Origin: Pseudomonadota bacterium
GTDB lineage: Bacteria; Pseudomonadota; Gammaproteobacteria; Burkholderiales; Burkholderiaceae_C
Length of the DNA stretch: 35,175 bases
Direction: 5' to 3'
Assembly (NCBI GenBank): GCA_021792835.1
Contig: JAJYTY010000014.1
Span: forward strand, 1-35,175
In this document: positions 1 through 8,499 of the stretch, one piece after another
How the letters are laid out: each line of letters begins with the position of its first letter
Numbering within the stretch: the first letter of the stretch is position 1
Notes under the pieces: generated by a model
Databases searched by the model: none
Seen by the model: the letters and a program-made list of their open reading frames with translations, nothing else
Told to the model about the DNA's origin: nothing
Program-made: the position numbers and the translations under genes

Positions 1-476
1 ACAAGGGCTACGACACGCGCGGCTTCGTCAAGGCGTGCCGCACGATGAACGTCACTCCGCACGTCGCGCAGAACACCAAGCGCACCGGAGGCAGCGCGAT
101 CGATGGCCGCACGACGCGACATGCCGGCTACGCGGTCAGCCAGCGCAAGCGCAAGCGAATCGAGCAGTGCTTCGGCTGGGGCAAGACGATCGGCCCCATC
201 CGCCAGGTCATGGTGCAGGGCCTGGAGAAGGTCGACCAGTTGTTGACCCTGACGATGGCGGCCTACAACCTCACGCGGTTGCGTTCCTTGGCCGCATTGC
301 GTCCGCAGTCGGCGTGCTGAGGATGAAAACCATGGAAATCGCCATCCCGAACACCCACCAGGGCCCGAATCGACCCGGAATTGGGGAAATTGGCCGAAAG
401 CTGCGCACTCACTGAGCATCGCCATGCGATTCCAGCGGTGCGAATTCGTCCGCTCGCCAGGTACTTCAACAGCCTG
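1..476 (+). mobile_element. Right end of an insertion sequence (IS5-type), left part outside the window
   Basis: The stretch holds the 3' end of a transposase gene and then about 150 bases of non-coding DNA. Coding sense for a GGDEF domain resumes abruptly at about 480 (residues SLGLTQYPDD in the downstream gene), which places the element's end near 474–480. Bases 460–474 read ggtacttcaacagcc; its complement begins ggctgttgaa, which resembles the terminal repeats of several IS families. The next bases, 477–480, are CTAA, which fits the YTAR target preference of some IS5-group elements. The left end and any target duplication are not in the window, so the exact boundary is inferred. Confidence 0.6.
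3..320 (+). CDS. IS5-family-like transposase, C-terminal fragment (5' end outside window)
   Basis: The frame is open from the window edge (first full codon at base 3) to a TGA at 318–320 and encodes about 105 residues. It starts inside the catalytic domain with KGYDTRGFVKACR and contains a Y...R-x3-E-x6-K block (RKRIEQCFGWGK), the signature around the catalytic glutamate of DDE transposases. It ends with the NLTRL segment usual for IS5/IS1182-like enzymes. The protein would cut and join the ends of its own element. The other two acidic residues lie upstream of the window, so whether the element is intact cannot be judged. Non-coding IS end follows, then the interrupted regulator gene. Confidence 0.8.
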   Translation, partial: KGYDTRGFVKACRTMNVTPHVAQNTKRTGGSAIDGRTTRHAGYAVSQRKRKRIEQCFGWGKTIGPIRQVMVQGLEKVDQLLTLTMAAYNLTRLRSLAALRPQSAC

Positions 477-2708
477 CTAAGCCTCGGGTTGACCCAGTAT
501 CCGGACGATGATGTTGAGCCCGAGACCCTGCTGCGTCATGCCGATGAGGCGCTGTATACCATCAAGGGACGCAAAGCCACCCGTCAGCATGGGTGGGCGC
601 TGTGGCGCGCGCTGTCGACCCAGGACCAACACGCCGACGACGATACGTTGGTCGTTCCCGCCTATGGGCCTGACGCATCGGTGCTACTGGCCCGTGGTCG
701 TGCGTCCCTGCTGAGCGCCACCGCAGAGTTCGTCACGATCTTTTACGGCACCCTGGCGCAGCAGCCCGCAGCGCAAGTCATTCTTCAGCGTCTCAGCGCC
801 GACGAATTTGCCCATTTGCGCGAGCGCCAAAGGCAACATCTGAACCACATTATTACACCCGATCTTACCGAAGCGGCGCATCGACAGAGCGCGCACCGCC
901 TAGGCCGTATCCATGCCCTGGTTGGGTTGGATCAGGGGGCACTCATCGAGGCGATGCATCTCTATCTGGAGACCTTGAAGCAGGTCCTCGGCAGACTGAA
1001 CCTGAGGCCTTTTGAACGCAATCATTTAGTGAATCTGCTGTCGCGCCGGCTGCTCACAGAGATGGAAGAACAGATCAAGGGCGAGACGGAACTCACGCAG
1101 ACGCGCGAGCACTTGTTGTTGTCCTTGCATGCCCAAAAAACTGCCGCATCAAGCTGGCCTGACTTTATGCGCGCCGTGGTCGATCAACTTGTGACCCTTG
1201 AGGGGTTCCGAGGGGCCGGCGTGGCGCGAACGGATGGCAATGGACGGTTTGTCTTCGAGTACATCGCCGGGGCGTTCGACGCGTATTTGCAGGCCATCGA
1301 TCAACGCCAGATGATGTCGTTGGTCACGGATCCCGACAGGGATTTCGAACAGATTCCCTATTTCCGCGCTTGGCGCAGCGAGCGGATCGAGACAACGTCC
1401 ACTTATGTTGACGATCCCCGCATTGCTCGTCTCAAGGACGCCGCCTATGCGGCGGGCATCCGTAGCAGCGCCGCGGTGCCCCTGAAGGATGCGCAAGGGC
1501 ATGCGTTCGCCGTGCTGATCCTGTTCGGCAGCTACCCCGGTGTGTTCGAGACCTCCTCAGCGCGCACGTTTTTGACGGCCTTGGGTTTGTTGGTGAGCGA
1601 ACTGCAATTTGAGACCTCGCAGGAACAGCACTACGCGCCGGTCTCCGCCGAGCGCCGGCATGTGCTGCGGGACCGCCTGTATCGCGGTGCGTTGGAGTTG
1701 CATTACCAGCCGGTGGTGGATCTGCGCAGCGGCATGCCCGATCTTGTCGAGGCCCTGGCACGCTTGCGACTGGCGGACGGCACACTGACCAGTCCAGCGG
1801 ATTTCCTGCCCGGATTCGGCGTGGCTGAGTTGGTGCGGCTCTTTCGGGATGGATTGCACCAAGCCCTGGCCCAGCTTCAGGCCTGGGAAACGCAAGGGTT
1901 GAAGCTTGTCGTGAGTCTGAATCTGCCGCCAGCCGTGCTGATCCAGCCCGAGTGTGCGATCTGGGTGCGGCAGGCCTTGCTGGAGCACGGCATCGCACCA
2001 TCACGCCTGTGCCTGGAGCTGCTCGAAACCGAAGACGTACGCGATGCCTCCAGGCGCGATCGATCCGTGGCCGCGATCGCCGCGCTCGGGGTGCCCCTGG
2101 TCATGGACGACCTTGGGTCCGGCTACAGCAGTTTGCTGCGTCTGCGCACGTTGCCGTTCTCGGTGGTCAAGATCGATCAGGGTTTGGTGCGAGAAGCGTC
2201 CCGTGATCCCTTGCGGGTCATCGGTTTCATCGGCTCACTGGTGCGCCTGGCGCAAAGCCTGGACTTGCGCGTGGTCGTGGAGGGGTTGGAAAGCCCGGCG
2301 CTGGTCGAAACCGCCGCGATTCTGGGAGCCAATGCCGGTCAAGGTTATGCCTTGGCGCGTCCCATGCCGGCGGCCGAGGTAGGGGCATGGATGCGCGGTT
2401 TCTCGCTGCATCTGGACTCGCGGCAACCCCAAACCGCGCTTGGTGCGTTGGCCGCGCATTGGAGTTGGGAGCATGGCGTGCGGCACGCTGGGGCACGGGC
2501 GATGCATGACGAGGGCACTTGCGCGCTGGGTAGCTTCATCGTGTCGCAGGGACTCACAGGCTCAGACCTGGACATCGCCCACCGGCAGTTGCATCAAGCC
2601 GCTGTCGAACAGGGGACCGATAGTGCCCAGTACAAACTGTGGGCACAGCAGGTGGTGGCTGCGCTGATGGCGATGAGCGATGGGGCCATGGGCGTGACGA
2701 CAGATTGA
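381..2708 (+). CDS. GGDEF(remnant)-globin-GAF-EAL-CZB regulator, truncated at its 5' end by the IS
   Basis: This is a 775-residue frame whose first ~32 codons come from the IS end. Residues 34–70 (SLGLTQYPDD ... HADEALY) are only the tail of a GGDEF domain; the GG(D/E)EF motif is missing. Residues ~85–215 look like a globin-coupled sensor, with a probable proximal haem ligand His-178 in RIHALVGL. A GAF domain covers ~259–410. An EAL domain covers ~430–670 and keeps its key residues (E457 of EAL, N in SLNL, E in LELLE, DD in MDDLGSGYSS, K in VVKID, E in VVVEGLE), so c-di-GMP hydrolysis is plausible. The C-terminus (~690–745) resembles a CZB zinc domain (H693, C714, H734, H738). The intact ancestor was probably a haem-regulated bifunctional c-di-GMP enzyme. 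The ATG at 381 lies inside IS sequence and is only the formal start; expression is uncertain. Confidence 0.8.
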   Translation: MGKLAESCALTEHRHAIPAVRIRPLARYFNSLLSLGLTQYPDDDVEPETLLRHADEALYTIKGRKATRQHGWALWRALSTQDQHADDDTLVVPAYGPDASVLLARGRASLLSATAEFVTIFYGTLAQQPAAQVILQRLSADEFAHLRERQRQHLNHIITPDLTEAAHRQSAHRLGRIHALVGLDQGALIEAMHLYLETLKQVLGRLNLRPFERNHLVNLLSRRLLTEMEEQIKGETELTQTREHLLLSLHAQKTAASSWPDFMRAVVDQLVTLEGFRGAGVARTDGNGRFVFEYIAGAFDAYLQAIDQRQMMSLVTDPDRDFEQIPYFRAWRSERIETTSTYVDDPRIARLKDAAYAAGIRSSAAVPLKDAQGHAFAVLILFGSYPGVFETSSARTFLTALGLLVSELQFETSQEQHYAPVSAERRHVLRDRLYRGALELHYQPVVDLRSGMPDLVEALARLRLADGTLTSPADFLPGFGVAELVRLFRDGLHQALAQLQAWETQGLKLVVSLNLPPAVLIQPECAIWVRQALLEHGIAPSRLCLELLETEDVRDASRRDRSVAAIAALGVPLVMDDLGSGYSSLLRLRTLPFSVVKIDQGLVREASRDPLRVIGFIGSLVRLAQSLDLRVVVEGLESPALVETAAILGANAGQGYALARPMPAAEVGAWMRGFSLHLDSRQPQTALGALAAHWSWEHGVRHAGARAMHDEGTCALGSFIVSQGLTGSDLDIAHRQLHQAAVEQGTDSAQYKLWAQQVVAALMAMSDGAMGVTTD

Positions 2709-2836
2709 GATCGATGAGGTAATGGCCTAGCTACTCGACCGCGACCATCGATGAAGTAGCGTGGTGCGGGGTCTGGAACCATTGCTCCCTTCTCCCCCGC
2801 CTTGGCCGACGATCCAGTTCAATTCATGAAAATCAA

Positions 2837-2864
2837 CCGGTAGATTGATAACATCAAGTACCGG
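2837..2864. repeat. 28-bp near-perfect inverted repeat upstream of the histidine kinase
   Basis: The arms are CCGGTA-GA-TTGAT and ATCAA-G-TACCGG around an AAC centre, giving 11 pairs with a small asymmetric bulge. It lies 90 bp before the kinase start. There is no T run after it, so it is more likely an operator or an mRNA structure than a terminator. Two smaller hairpins follow: GGGGC/GCCCC at 2885–2900 and GGGG-gct-CCCC at about 2916–2925. Apart from these I see nothing convincing in 2709–2953. Confidence 0.5.
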
Positions 2865-2953
2865 CTGGAAGGGGACGTGCTGTCGGGGCAGACCCGCCCC
2901 CGCGCGTGGACCAAGGGGGCTCCCCATGGCTTCTGAAGTATGAGGAGGAACCC

Positions 2954-4669
2954 ATGCGTCCTTCTTCTCTGCGACCGCTCCTGGCGTGCCTTGGCGTGCT
3001 CGTGCTTGGCGTGTCCGCGACCGCGCTGGTCTGGCACGATGCGGCTGCCGCACGAGAGAAGGAGGAAATCTCTCGTTTCGATGCTTTGACCAAGCGAGTC
3101 ACAGCCGAACTGTCCCGCCGAGTGGGCATCTTCCAGTATGGGCTGCGGGGAGCTCGCGGTGCGGTGATCAGCGCCGGGATCAACACCACGACCCGGGCGG
3201 ACTTTCTACGCTACAGCCAATCCCGGGACGTTGCGAAGGAGTTCCCGGGGGCATTGGGTTTCGGCTTCATGCGACTCGGTCCCCGGCAAGCCCGTGCAGG
3301 AGTCGTGGCGTCGGGGCAACGAGGCGACTTGCACGGCTTGCTGTCGCAGGGTTCTGACGGGCGTGCCACCGACCCGATTGTCATCCGCTTTTTCCAGCCG
3401 GCCGCTGCTGCCCCGCATGCGATCGGTCTGGACATTGCGCGGCAAGCGAGCCTTCGGCAAGCCGCCATGCAAGCCATCCGCGACGGCGTTGCAACGCTGT
3501 CGGGGCCCATCAACCTTAGCCAACTCGGCGCGGGCAGCGCACGTGGCCTCGTGTTCCTGCTCCCCGTATATCGCCCCGGAAGCGACTGGGGCACGCCGCA
3601 AGAGCGCATGCGGGCCGCAGCCGGCCTTGCGTACGCGCCGCTCCTGATCGACCGCATACTCGACGACGTTCCCCCTTTCCGGACCGAGTTGGCGGCGGCG
3701 GTCTACGACCTCAGTCCGCGAGGCGTGCGCAAGCCGCTTTTCGTGTCGACGCTGGCCGCTCTTCCGCCCGCGGATGGACTGACCAGGCGCATCGGCCTGA
3801 ATCTCTATGGCAGTCACTGGCTGGTGAATCTCAAGGCCACACCAGCCTTTGTGCGGAACTTGAATCTCCCGTCACCCCGGCGGTCGGCGGCTGCGGTCGG
3901 CGCAAGCTTTGCCCTGCTGGCGAGCCTGACCTACGTGATCCTGCTGAACGCTCAGCAGCGGCGCAGGGCCGCCCTGCGCGATTCGAGTCTGGCCGCGATC
4001 GTCAAAGGCGCCAGCGATGCCATCATCGGCAAAGACCTTCGAGGAGAGATCACCAGCTGGAACCCTGCTGCAACCGGAATCTTCGGGTACGCCGAGGAGG
4101 AAGCCATAGGGCGTACCGTGGCCGAACTGATCGTTCCGCCGGATCGACGAGACGAAGAGACATCGATCCTCGAGCAGCTTCGTCGCGGGCAGCCCGTGGC
4201 GAGGTTCATCACGCAGCGCTCCCGACGCGACGGCAGTCTGGTTGACGTCTCCGTGACGGTGTCGCCCGTTCGCGACGCGCACGGCACGGTCGTCGGCGCC
4301 GCCAAGACCGTTCGTGACGTCACGCAGGAGATTCATGCGCGCAGACGTCTGGCGGAACTCAATAGCACGCTCGAGGCGCAGGTGAGCGAGCGTACTGCGC
4401 AGCTCGCCGCCAACGAACGATTCCTCCAATCGGTCATCGATCAGATGCCTGGGCTGGTTGGATACTGGGACACGAACCTGCGCTGCCGCTTTGCCAACAG
4501 GTCCTACGAGGATTGGTTCGGCCGATCCAGGCAGGAGATCGTTCAGATTTCAAGTCGGGAGCTGTTGGGCGACGATCTGTTTCGGCAGAGCGAACCCTTC
4601 ATCCGCGGCGCGCTGCGAGGCGAGAGCCGCACGATGAGCGGACCATCACGAAGCCGGACGGCACGGTGA
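2954..4669 (+). CDS. CHASE-PAS-PAS sensor half of a hybrid histidine kinase (frameshifted gene, part 1)
   Basis: The start at 2954 is set by a strong AGGAGG at 2943–2948; an in-frame ATG at 2906 has none. The protein has an N-terminal membrane segment (~5–27) and a periplasmic CHASE-type sensor domain (~60–300). A second membrane segment (~312–332, ASFALLASLTYVILL) precedes one complete PAS domain (~344–460), a short coiled coil and the first half of a second PAS domain. The frame breaks in that PAS at about 4636 and then runs through out-of-frame residues to a TGA at 4667–4669. The sense continues in the next entry: inserting one G after 4636 would restore ...RTM-ERTITKPDG... and a protein of about 1352 residues. 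As it stands this half has sensors but no kinase domain. It could be a real inactivating mutation or a sequencing error. Confidence 0.8.
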   Translation: MRPSSLRPLLACLGVLVLGVSATALVWHDAAAAREKEEISRFDALTKRVTAELSRRVGIFQYGLRGARGAVISAGINTTTRADFLRYSQSRDVAKEFPGALGFGFMRLGPRQARAGVVASGQRGDLHGLLSQGSDGRATDPIVIRFFQPAAAAPHAIGLDIARQASLRQAAMQAIRDGVATLSGPINLSQLGAGSARGLVFLLPVYRPGSDWGTPQERMRAAAGLAYAPLLIDRILDDVPPFRTELAAAVYDLSPRGVRKPLFVSTLAALPPADGLTRRIGLNLYGSHWLVNLKATPAFVRNLNLPSPRRSAAAVGASFALLASLTYVILLNAQQRRRAALRDSSLAAIVKGASDAIIGKDLRGEITSWNPAATGIFGYAEEEAIGRTVAELIVPPDRRDEETSILEQLRRGQPVARFITQRSRRDGSLVDVSVTVSPVRDAHGTVVGAAKTVRDVTQEIHARRRLAELNSTLEAQVSERTAQLAANERFLQSVIDQMPGLVGYWDTNLRCRFANRSYEDWFGRSRQEIVQISSRELLGDDLFRQSEPFIRGALRGESRTMSGPSRSRTAR

Positions 4670-7011
4670 TGCATACCTTGGTCCACTTCCTGCCCGATCT
4701 CGAGCAAGGTCTCGTGCGCGGCTACATCGTCGTGGCCACCGACATCAGCCAGATCAAGCATGCCGAGGAGGCGCTGATCGAGGCGAAACTGAAGGCCGAG
4801 GACGCAACCGCGGCGAAGAGCGCCTTTCTGGCCACGATGAGTCACGAGATCCGCACGCCGATGAACGCGATCATCGGGCTGTGCTACTTGCTCGAGCGGC
4901 AGGACCTGCGCCCGGTGACCCGGGAAATGGTGAGCAAGATTCACGGTGCCAGCCGTGCCCTGCTCGGGATCATCAACGATATCCTTGACTTCTCCAAGAT
5001 CGAGGCCCACAGGCTCGACCTCGAGGACGTCCCGTTCCGGCTTGGCGAAGTGCTGGACAACCTGGCCAGCATCATGTCTGCGTCTCTGGGCAGCAAGCCC
5101 CTCGAGCTTGTCGTGTCCCCGGCCCCGGCAGGCGCGGACTTCCTTCGCGGCGATGGCCTGCGCCTTGGCCAGGTGCTGACCAACCTCGCAAGCAACGCGA
5201 TCAAGTTCACGGCACAGGGGGAAGTGAGCGTGCACGTGGAAAAATTGCCGGCCGCGACCACCGACAGGGTCCTGCTGCGCTTCAGCGTGCGCGATACCGG
5301 AATCGGCATAGCAGAGGACAAGCAGCGCGCCATCTTCCAGGCCTTCAGCCAGGCGGATAGTTCCACGACGCGCAGCTATGGAGGCACGGGACTGGGTCTG
5401 GCCATCAGCAGTCGTCTCGTCGACTTGATGGGTGGCGAACTCATCGTTGAGAGCGAGCCCGGAAAGGGAAGCACTTTCAGCTTTGTTCTCCCCTTCCAGC
5501 GTAGCGAACCCGCGCAAGCAGCGATCCCGGAAATGGCCCACCTGCGCGTGCTTGTCGCCGACGATCACCCAACCGCGCGCGACGCCCTGCGCGATACGGT
5601 CACGAGCCTGGGCTGGTACGCCGACGCGGTGGCGTCCGGAATGCAGGCCGTCGCCCAGGCGAGCGCACCAGCAGCCCCTTCCTACGACGTAGTGTTGCTC
5701 GATTGGCGCATGCCGGGCCTCGACGGCCTGCAAACGGCAGCGAGGATCCGTCAGCTAGGTAGCCAGGAACACGCTCCGATCCTCGCCATGGTGACCGCCT
5801 TCGACAGGGAGGAGCTTCGTCGCCAGAACGGGAGCGAATCGGTCGACGTGATCCTCAACAAGCCTGTTACGAGCTCCAGCCTGTACAACGCCGTCCTCGA
5901 GGCGAAGCGCCGACTGGGCCAATTTCGCATGGCGACGAGCCCGCCCGCCCAATTGCGTCGTCTGGATGGGCTTCGCCTGCTGATCGTGGATGACAGTGAT
6001 ATCAACCGGGACGTCGCAAAGGGCATCCTGAGCGCCGAAGGTGCGGCGATCGAACTAGCCGAGGACGGCAAGGCCGCTCTGGATATCCTCTTGCGCGAAC
6101 CCGGCGAATTTGATGCGGTGCTGATGGACATGCAGATGCCGGTCATGGACGGCTACGAGGCCACACGACATATACGCGCGAACCAGACGTTGATGCGCTT
6201 GCCGATCATTGCGCTGACGGCGGGCGCCTTCAGGAGCCAGCGCGATCAGGCGCTGGTCGCCGGGGTCGATGCCTTCGTCGCAAAGCCCTTCGAAGTCGAC
6301 GAGTTGATCCATGCGGTCGTACAGCTCGTGCGTGGCCGCGGGGTGCCGGTCGGCGAATCGAAGAACGCGCCGTCCTCCTCGAATGGGTTGGAACCGACCA
6401 CGGAACGTGGCGGCAACGCCAGCCCGGAGCCGCCAGCGCAGATCCTCGACGTCCAACGCGGCCTGCGCGTATGGGGCAGCGCCGATGCGCTTTGTGGTTC
6501 CTTGCGCAAATTCGTTGCGATTCACGGCGATGCCGTGGCAGGCATGCGAACGGCGACGCCTGAAGCGGCATCCAGGCTGGCTCACCGATTGAAGGGAGCG
6601 GCCGCGCAACTGGGAGTGGATGCGGTGGCCGGCATTGCCGCGCGGGCCGAACATCGACTGGCCGGACCGGGCGACGCGTCCGAGATCCTCGATCAGCTCG
6701 AACTGGCAATGCGCGCCGCAATCGCCGCCATCGAGAGCTACGCCGCCGGCGTGCGAGATGCAAAGCCTCAGCGCTCCGAAGCAGACGTCGTCCCGGCCGA
6801 GGACCTTGCGGCCAGGGTGTTGCGATTGCTGCAAACCCTGGACGACGGAGATGTCCGCGCGGCCGAGGCGGTGGTGGAGGCGCTTGCGAGCGCGTTGCCG
6901 GCCGAGCAGCTCTCGTCACTTCGAGCGGCCCTGGCCAACTACGACGTGCGTGCTGCCGAGTCCGCTGTGCGGACGATGGCCAGAGCGTGCAACATCAACC
7001 TGGATGGCTAG
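4669..7011 (+). CDS. HisKA-HATPase-REC-REC-HPt half of the hybrid histidine kinase (frameshifted gene, part 2)
   Basis: The correct frame is open from about 4636. The first ATG in it is at 4669 and overlaps the stop of part 1 as TGATG, so re-initiation is conceivable. It starts with the end of the broken PAS domain. The dimerisation/phosphoacceptor helix has SHEIRTP (His at 4843), and the ATPase domain has N, G1 (DTGIGI) and G2 (GGTGLGLAI) boxes. Two receiver domains follow, with Asp in LLDWRMPG (5701) and in LMDMQMP (6127). A C-terminal HPt domain has [12 protein letters not shown] (His at 6583). Every catalytic site of a His-Asp-His-Asp phosphorelay is present, so this half looks conserved. 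The REC-HD-GYP gene begins two bases after the stop and is the probable phosphoryl acceptor. Confidence 0.8.
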   Translation: MHTLVHFLPDLEQGLVRGYIVVATDISQIKHAEEALIEAKLKAEDATAAKSAFLATMSHEIRTPMNAIIGLCYLLERQDLRPVTREMVSKIHGASRALLGIINDILDFSKIEAHRLDLEDVPFRLGEVLDNLASIMSASLGSKPLELVVSPAPAGADFLRGDGLRLGQVLTNLASNAIKFTAQGEVSVHVEKLPAATTDRVLLRFSVRDTGIGIAEDKQRAIFQAFSQADSSTTRSYGGTGLGLAISSRLVDLMGGELIVESEPGKGSTFSFVLPFQRSEPAQAAIPEMAHLRVLVADDHPTARDALRDTVTSLGWYADAVASGMQAVAQASAPAAPSYDVVLLDWRMPGLDGLQTAARIRQLGSQEHAPILAMVTAFDREELRRQNGSESVDVILNKPVTSSSLYNAVLEAKRRLGQFRMATSPPAQLRRLDGLRLLIVDDSDINRDVAKGILSAEGAAIELAEDGKAALDILLREPGEFDAVLMDMQMPVMDGYEATRHIRANQTLMRLPIIALTAGAFRSQRDQALVAGVDAFVAKPFEVDELIHAVVQLVRGRGVPVGESKNAPSSSNGLEPTTERGGNASPEPPAQILDVQRGLRVWGSADALCGSLRKFVAIHGDAVAGMRTATPEAASRLAHRLKGAAAQLGVDAVAGIAARAEHRLAGPGDASEILDQLELAMRAAIAAIESYAAGVRDAKPQRSEADVVPAEDLAARVLRLLQTLDDGDVRAAEAVVEALASALPAEQLSSLRAALANYDVRAAESAVRTMARACNINLDG

Positions 7012-7013
7012 CC

Positions 7014-8030
7014 ATGGCTACTGGTTCGATCCTGATTGTTGACGACGAGCCGCTGAATCTGGACGCGCTGCGGCAAGTGTTGGAGCCCGACTACCAGCTA
7101 AGGTTCGCGCGCACCGGGGGCGAAGCCCTGGAGGCGGCTGCCAGGCACTGTCCAGCGCTGATCCTGATGGACATCCAGATGCCTGAGATGGATGGATACA
7201 GATCCTGTCTGGCGCTCAAGGCGAACGATTCCACGGCGAACATTCCGGTGATCTTCGTCACCAGCCTGGGCGACGCATGGGACGAAGCCAAGGGCTTCGA
7301 ATGCGGAGCGGTGGACTACATCGTCAAGCCCATTTCTCCGCCTGTCGTTCGCGCCCGCGTCAAGACACATCTATCCCTGGTTCGGGCGACACAACTCGAG
7401 CAGAGTTATCACGACGCACTCTACATGCTCGGCAAGGCGGGCCACTACAACGATCTAGACACGGGCATGCACATCTGGCGCATGGCAGCATACGCACGGG
7501 CCATCGCCGAGGCGGTCGGCTGGTCCGCTGACGACTGTGTCAACCTGGAACTCGCCGCGCCCATGCACGACACGGGAAAGATCGGGATCCCGGAAGGCAT
7601 TCTGCGCAAGCCCGGCAGGCTGAGCGAAAGCGAGTGGACCGTGATGAAGAATCACACGCGCATCGGACATGACATCTTGCGCATGGGGCATTCGCCTGTC
7701 TTCGCGCTCGCGGCCGAAGTTGCGCTGCGCCACCACGAGAAATGGGATGGCAGCGGGTACCCCGACGGGCTCGCAGGGGAGGCCATTCCCGAATCCGCGC
7801 GCATCGTGGCCGTCGCCGACGTGTTCGATGCGTTGATGACCAAGCGACCCTACAAGGAGGCCTGGCCTCTCGCCGAGGTCATCGCTGCGGTGCACGATGG
7901 TGCCGGCGCGCACTTCGAACCGCGACTCGTCGAGGCATTCCATTCGATTCTGCCGAGGATCCAGGATCTGAAGGCTCTCTGGGATGCGCGAGAGTCCCAC
8001 GCCTCAGGGGAGGCGGCCAATGGGGGCTGA
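7014..8030 (+). CDS. REC-HD-GYP response regulator, probable c-di-GMP phosphodiesterase
   Basis: The 338-residue protein begins with a receiver domain (MATGSILIVDDEPLN; phospho-acceptor Asp-53 in LILMDIQMPEMDG). It ends with an HD-GYP domain that has the metal-binding His185-Asp186 pair (HDTGKIGIP) and the GYP motif at 248–250 (HHEKWDGSGYP). Such proteins hydrolyse c-di-GMP, usually to GMP, when their receiver is phosphorylated. I chose the ATG at 7014 because it directly follows the kinase stop at 7011 and begins right at the receiver. An in-frame ATG at 6987 would add nine residues and overlap the kinase. No strong Shine-Dalgarno is visible, so translation is probably coupled to the kinase. 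Intact, with no missing key residues. Confidence 0.9.
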   Translation: MATGSILIVDDEPLNLDALRQVLEPDYQLRFARTGGEALEAAARHCPALILMDIQMPEMDGYRSCLALKANDSTANIPVIFVTSLGDAWDEAKGFECGAVDYIVKPISPPVVRARVKTHLSLVRATQLEQSYHDALYMLGKAGHYNDLDTGMHIWRMAAYARAIAEAVGWSADDCVNLELAAPMHDTGKIGIPEGILRKPGRLSESEWTVMKNHTRIGHDILRMGHSPVFALAAEVALRHHEKWDGSGYPDGLAGEAIPESARIVAVADVFDALMTKRPYKEAWPLAEVIAAVHDGAGAHFEPRLVEAFHSILPRIQDLKALWDARESHASGEAANGG

Positions 8031-8156
8031 TGCTGATGTTGATGCCGCTTGGCGCCGGGGGCTTCGTTGACCAAATGATTTCCGGCTGCATCGTTTTAGT
8101 TTTAGGTTTGTCCGATGCCTGCCCGCGCGTAGACGACGTCACGCGGTCCTCGGTGT

Positions 8157-8168
8157 GAGGGTACCCTC
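8157..8168. repeat. Perfect 12-bp palindrome GAGGGTACCCTC
   Basis: The palindrome lies between the HD-GYP gene and the cobalamin riboswitch. It could be a protein-binding site or part of a weak transcription end, but no T run follows. The rest of 8031–8226 shows an AT-richer patch (8090–8110) and nothing that I can name. No confident promoter was found, although the riboswitch transcript must start somewhere before 8227. Confidence 0.35.
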
Positions 8169-8226
8169 GGGGCCTGCGGTTCGACTTGCGCTGAGAGTTT
8201 CGGTCGCGAGCGGCTATCATGAGAGG

Positions 8227-8461
8227 GTTGGTGCTCGCTCGGCCCTAGGTTCGAAGAGTTCAACGGGAATCAGGGAGGGCTTCGGCGCGGGATATCCGTT
8301 CGCGCTGGAGCCCCAACCTGAGCTGCCCCCGCAACGGTAAGCGCAAGCGGGCCTCGTCGCCCGCAGCTCCTGCAACGAGCCACTGGATGAGTCCTGCTGC
8401 AAGTAGGGCGTGTCCGGGAAGGCAGCAGGGGTGTCTTGCGCCAGCCCGGATACCGGCCAAC
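8227..8461 (+). promoter_or_regulatory. Cobalamin riboswitch (adenosylcobalamin-binding leader of the cob operon)
   Basis: The conserved blocks appear in order. They are the AACGGGAATCAGGGA region at 8261–8276, the core GCTGCCCCCGCAACGGTAAG at about 8321–8341, and a B12 box, GCCAGCCCGGATACCGGCC, at 8440–8458. The closing helix pairs GTTGG (8227–8231) with CCAAC (8457–8461). Between core and B12 box is the usual variable arm, ending in a GC-rich stem (TGCTGC...GCAGCA). This RNA binds cobalamins and normally shuts down expression of biosynthesis or uptake genes. It lies 140 bases before cobU and should control the whole run of overlapping cob genes. Confidence 0.93.
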
Positions 8462-8466
8462 GAGGC

Positions 8467-8490
8467 GGCGCGCCCTATCAGCGGCGCGCC
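8467..8490 (+). promoter_or_regulatory. GC-rich hairpin after the riboswitch, probably part of its expression platform
   Basis: Two copies of GGCGCGCC (8467–8474 and 8483–8490) can pair across an 8-base loop. They start five bases after the aptamer and end directly before an AGGAGG (8491–8496). No U run follows, so a rho-independent terminator is unlikely. Control of ribosome access is the better guess. The exact switch between structures cannot be read by eye. Confidence 0.45.
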
Positions 8491-8499
8491 AGGAGGTGC

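Noticed and set aside
2706-2765. Repeated ATCGATGA and GCTACT/AGTAGC inverted repeat after the EAL gene
   Set aside because: Short, imperfect and with a 19-base loop; not enough for a terminator or binding site.
8067-8100. TTGACC followed by an AT-rich stretch (possible promoter)
   Set aside because: No acceptable -10 hexamer lies at 16–18 bp spacing; the AT patch alone is not enough.
8186-8220. Promoter-like TTGCGC and TATCAT just before the riboswitch
   Set aside because: The spacing is 23 bp, too long for a sigma-70 promoter, and no better -35 fits the TATCAT.
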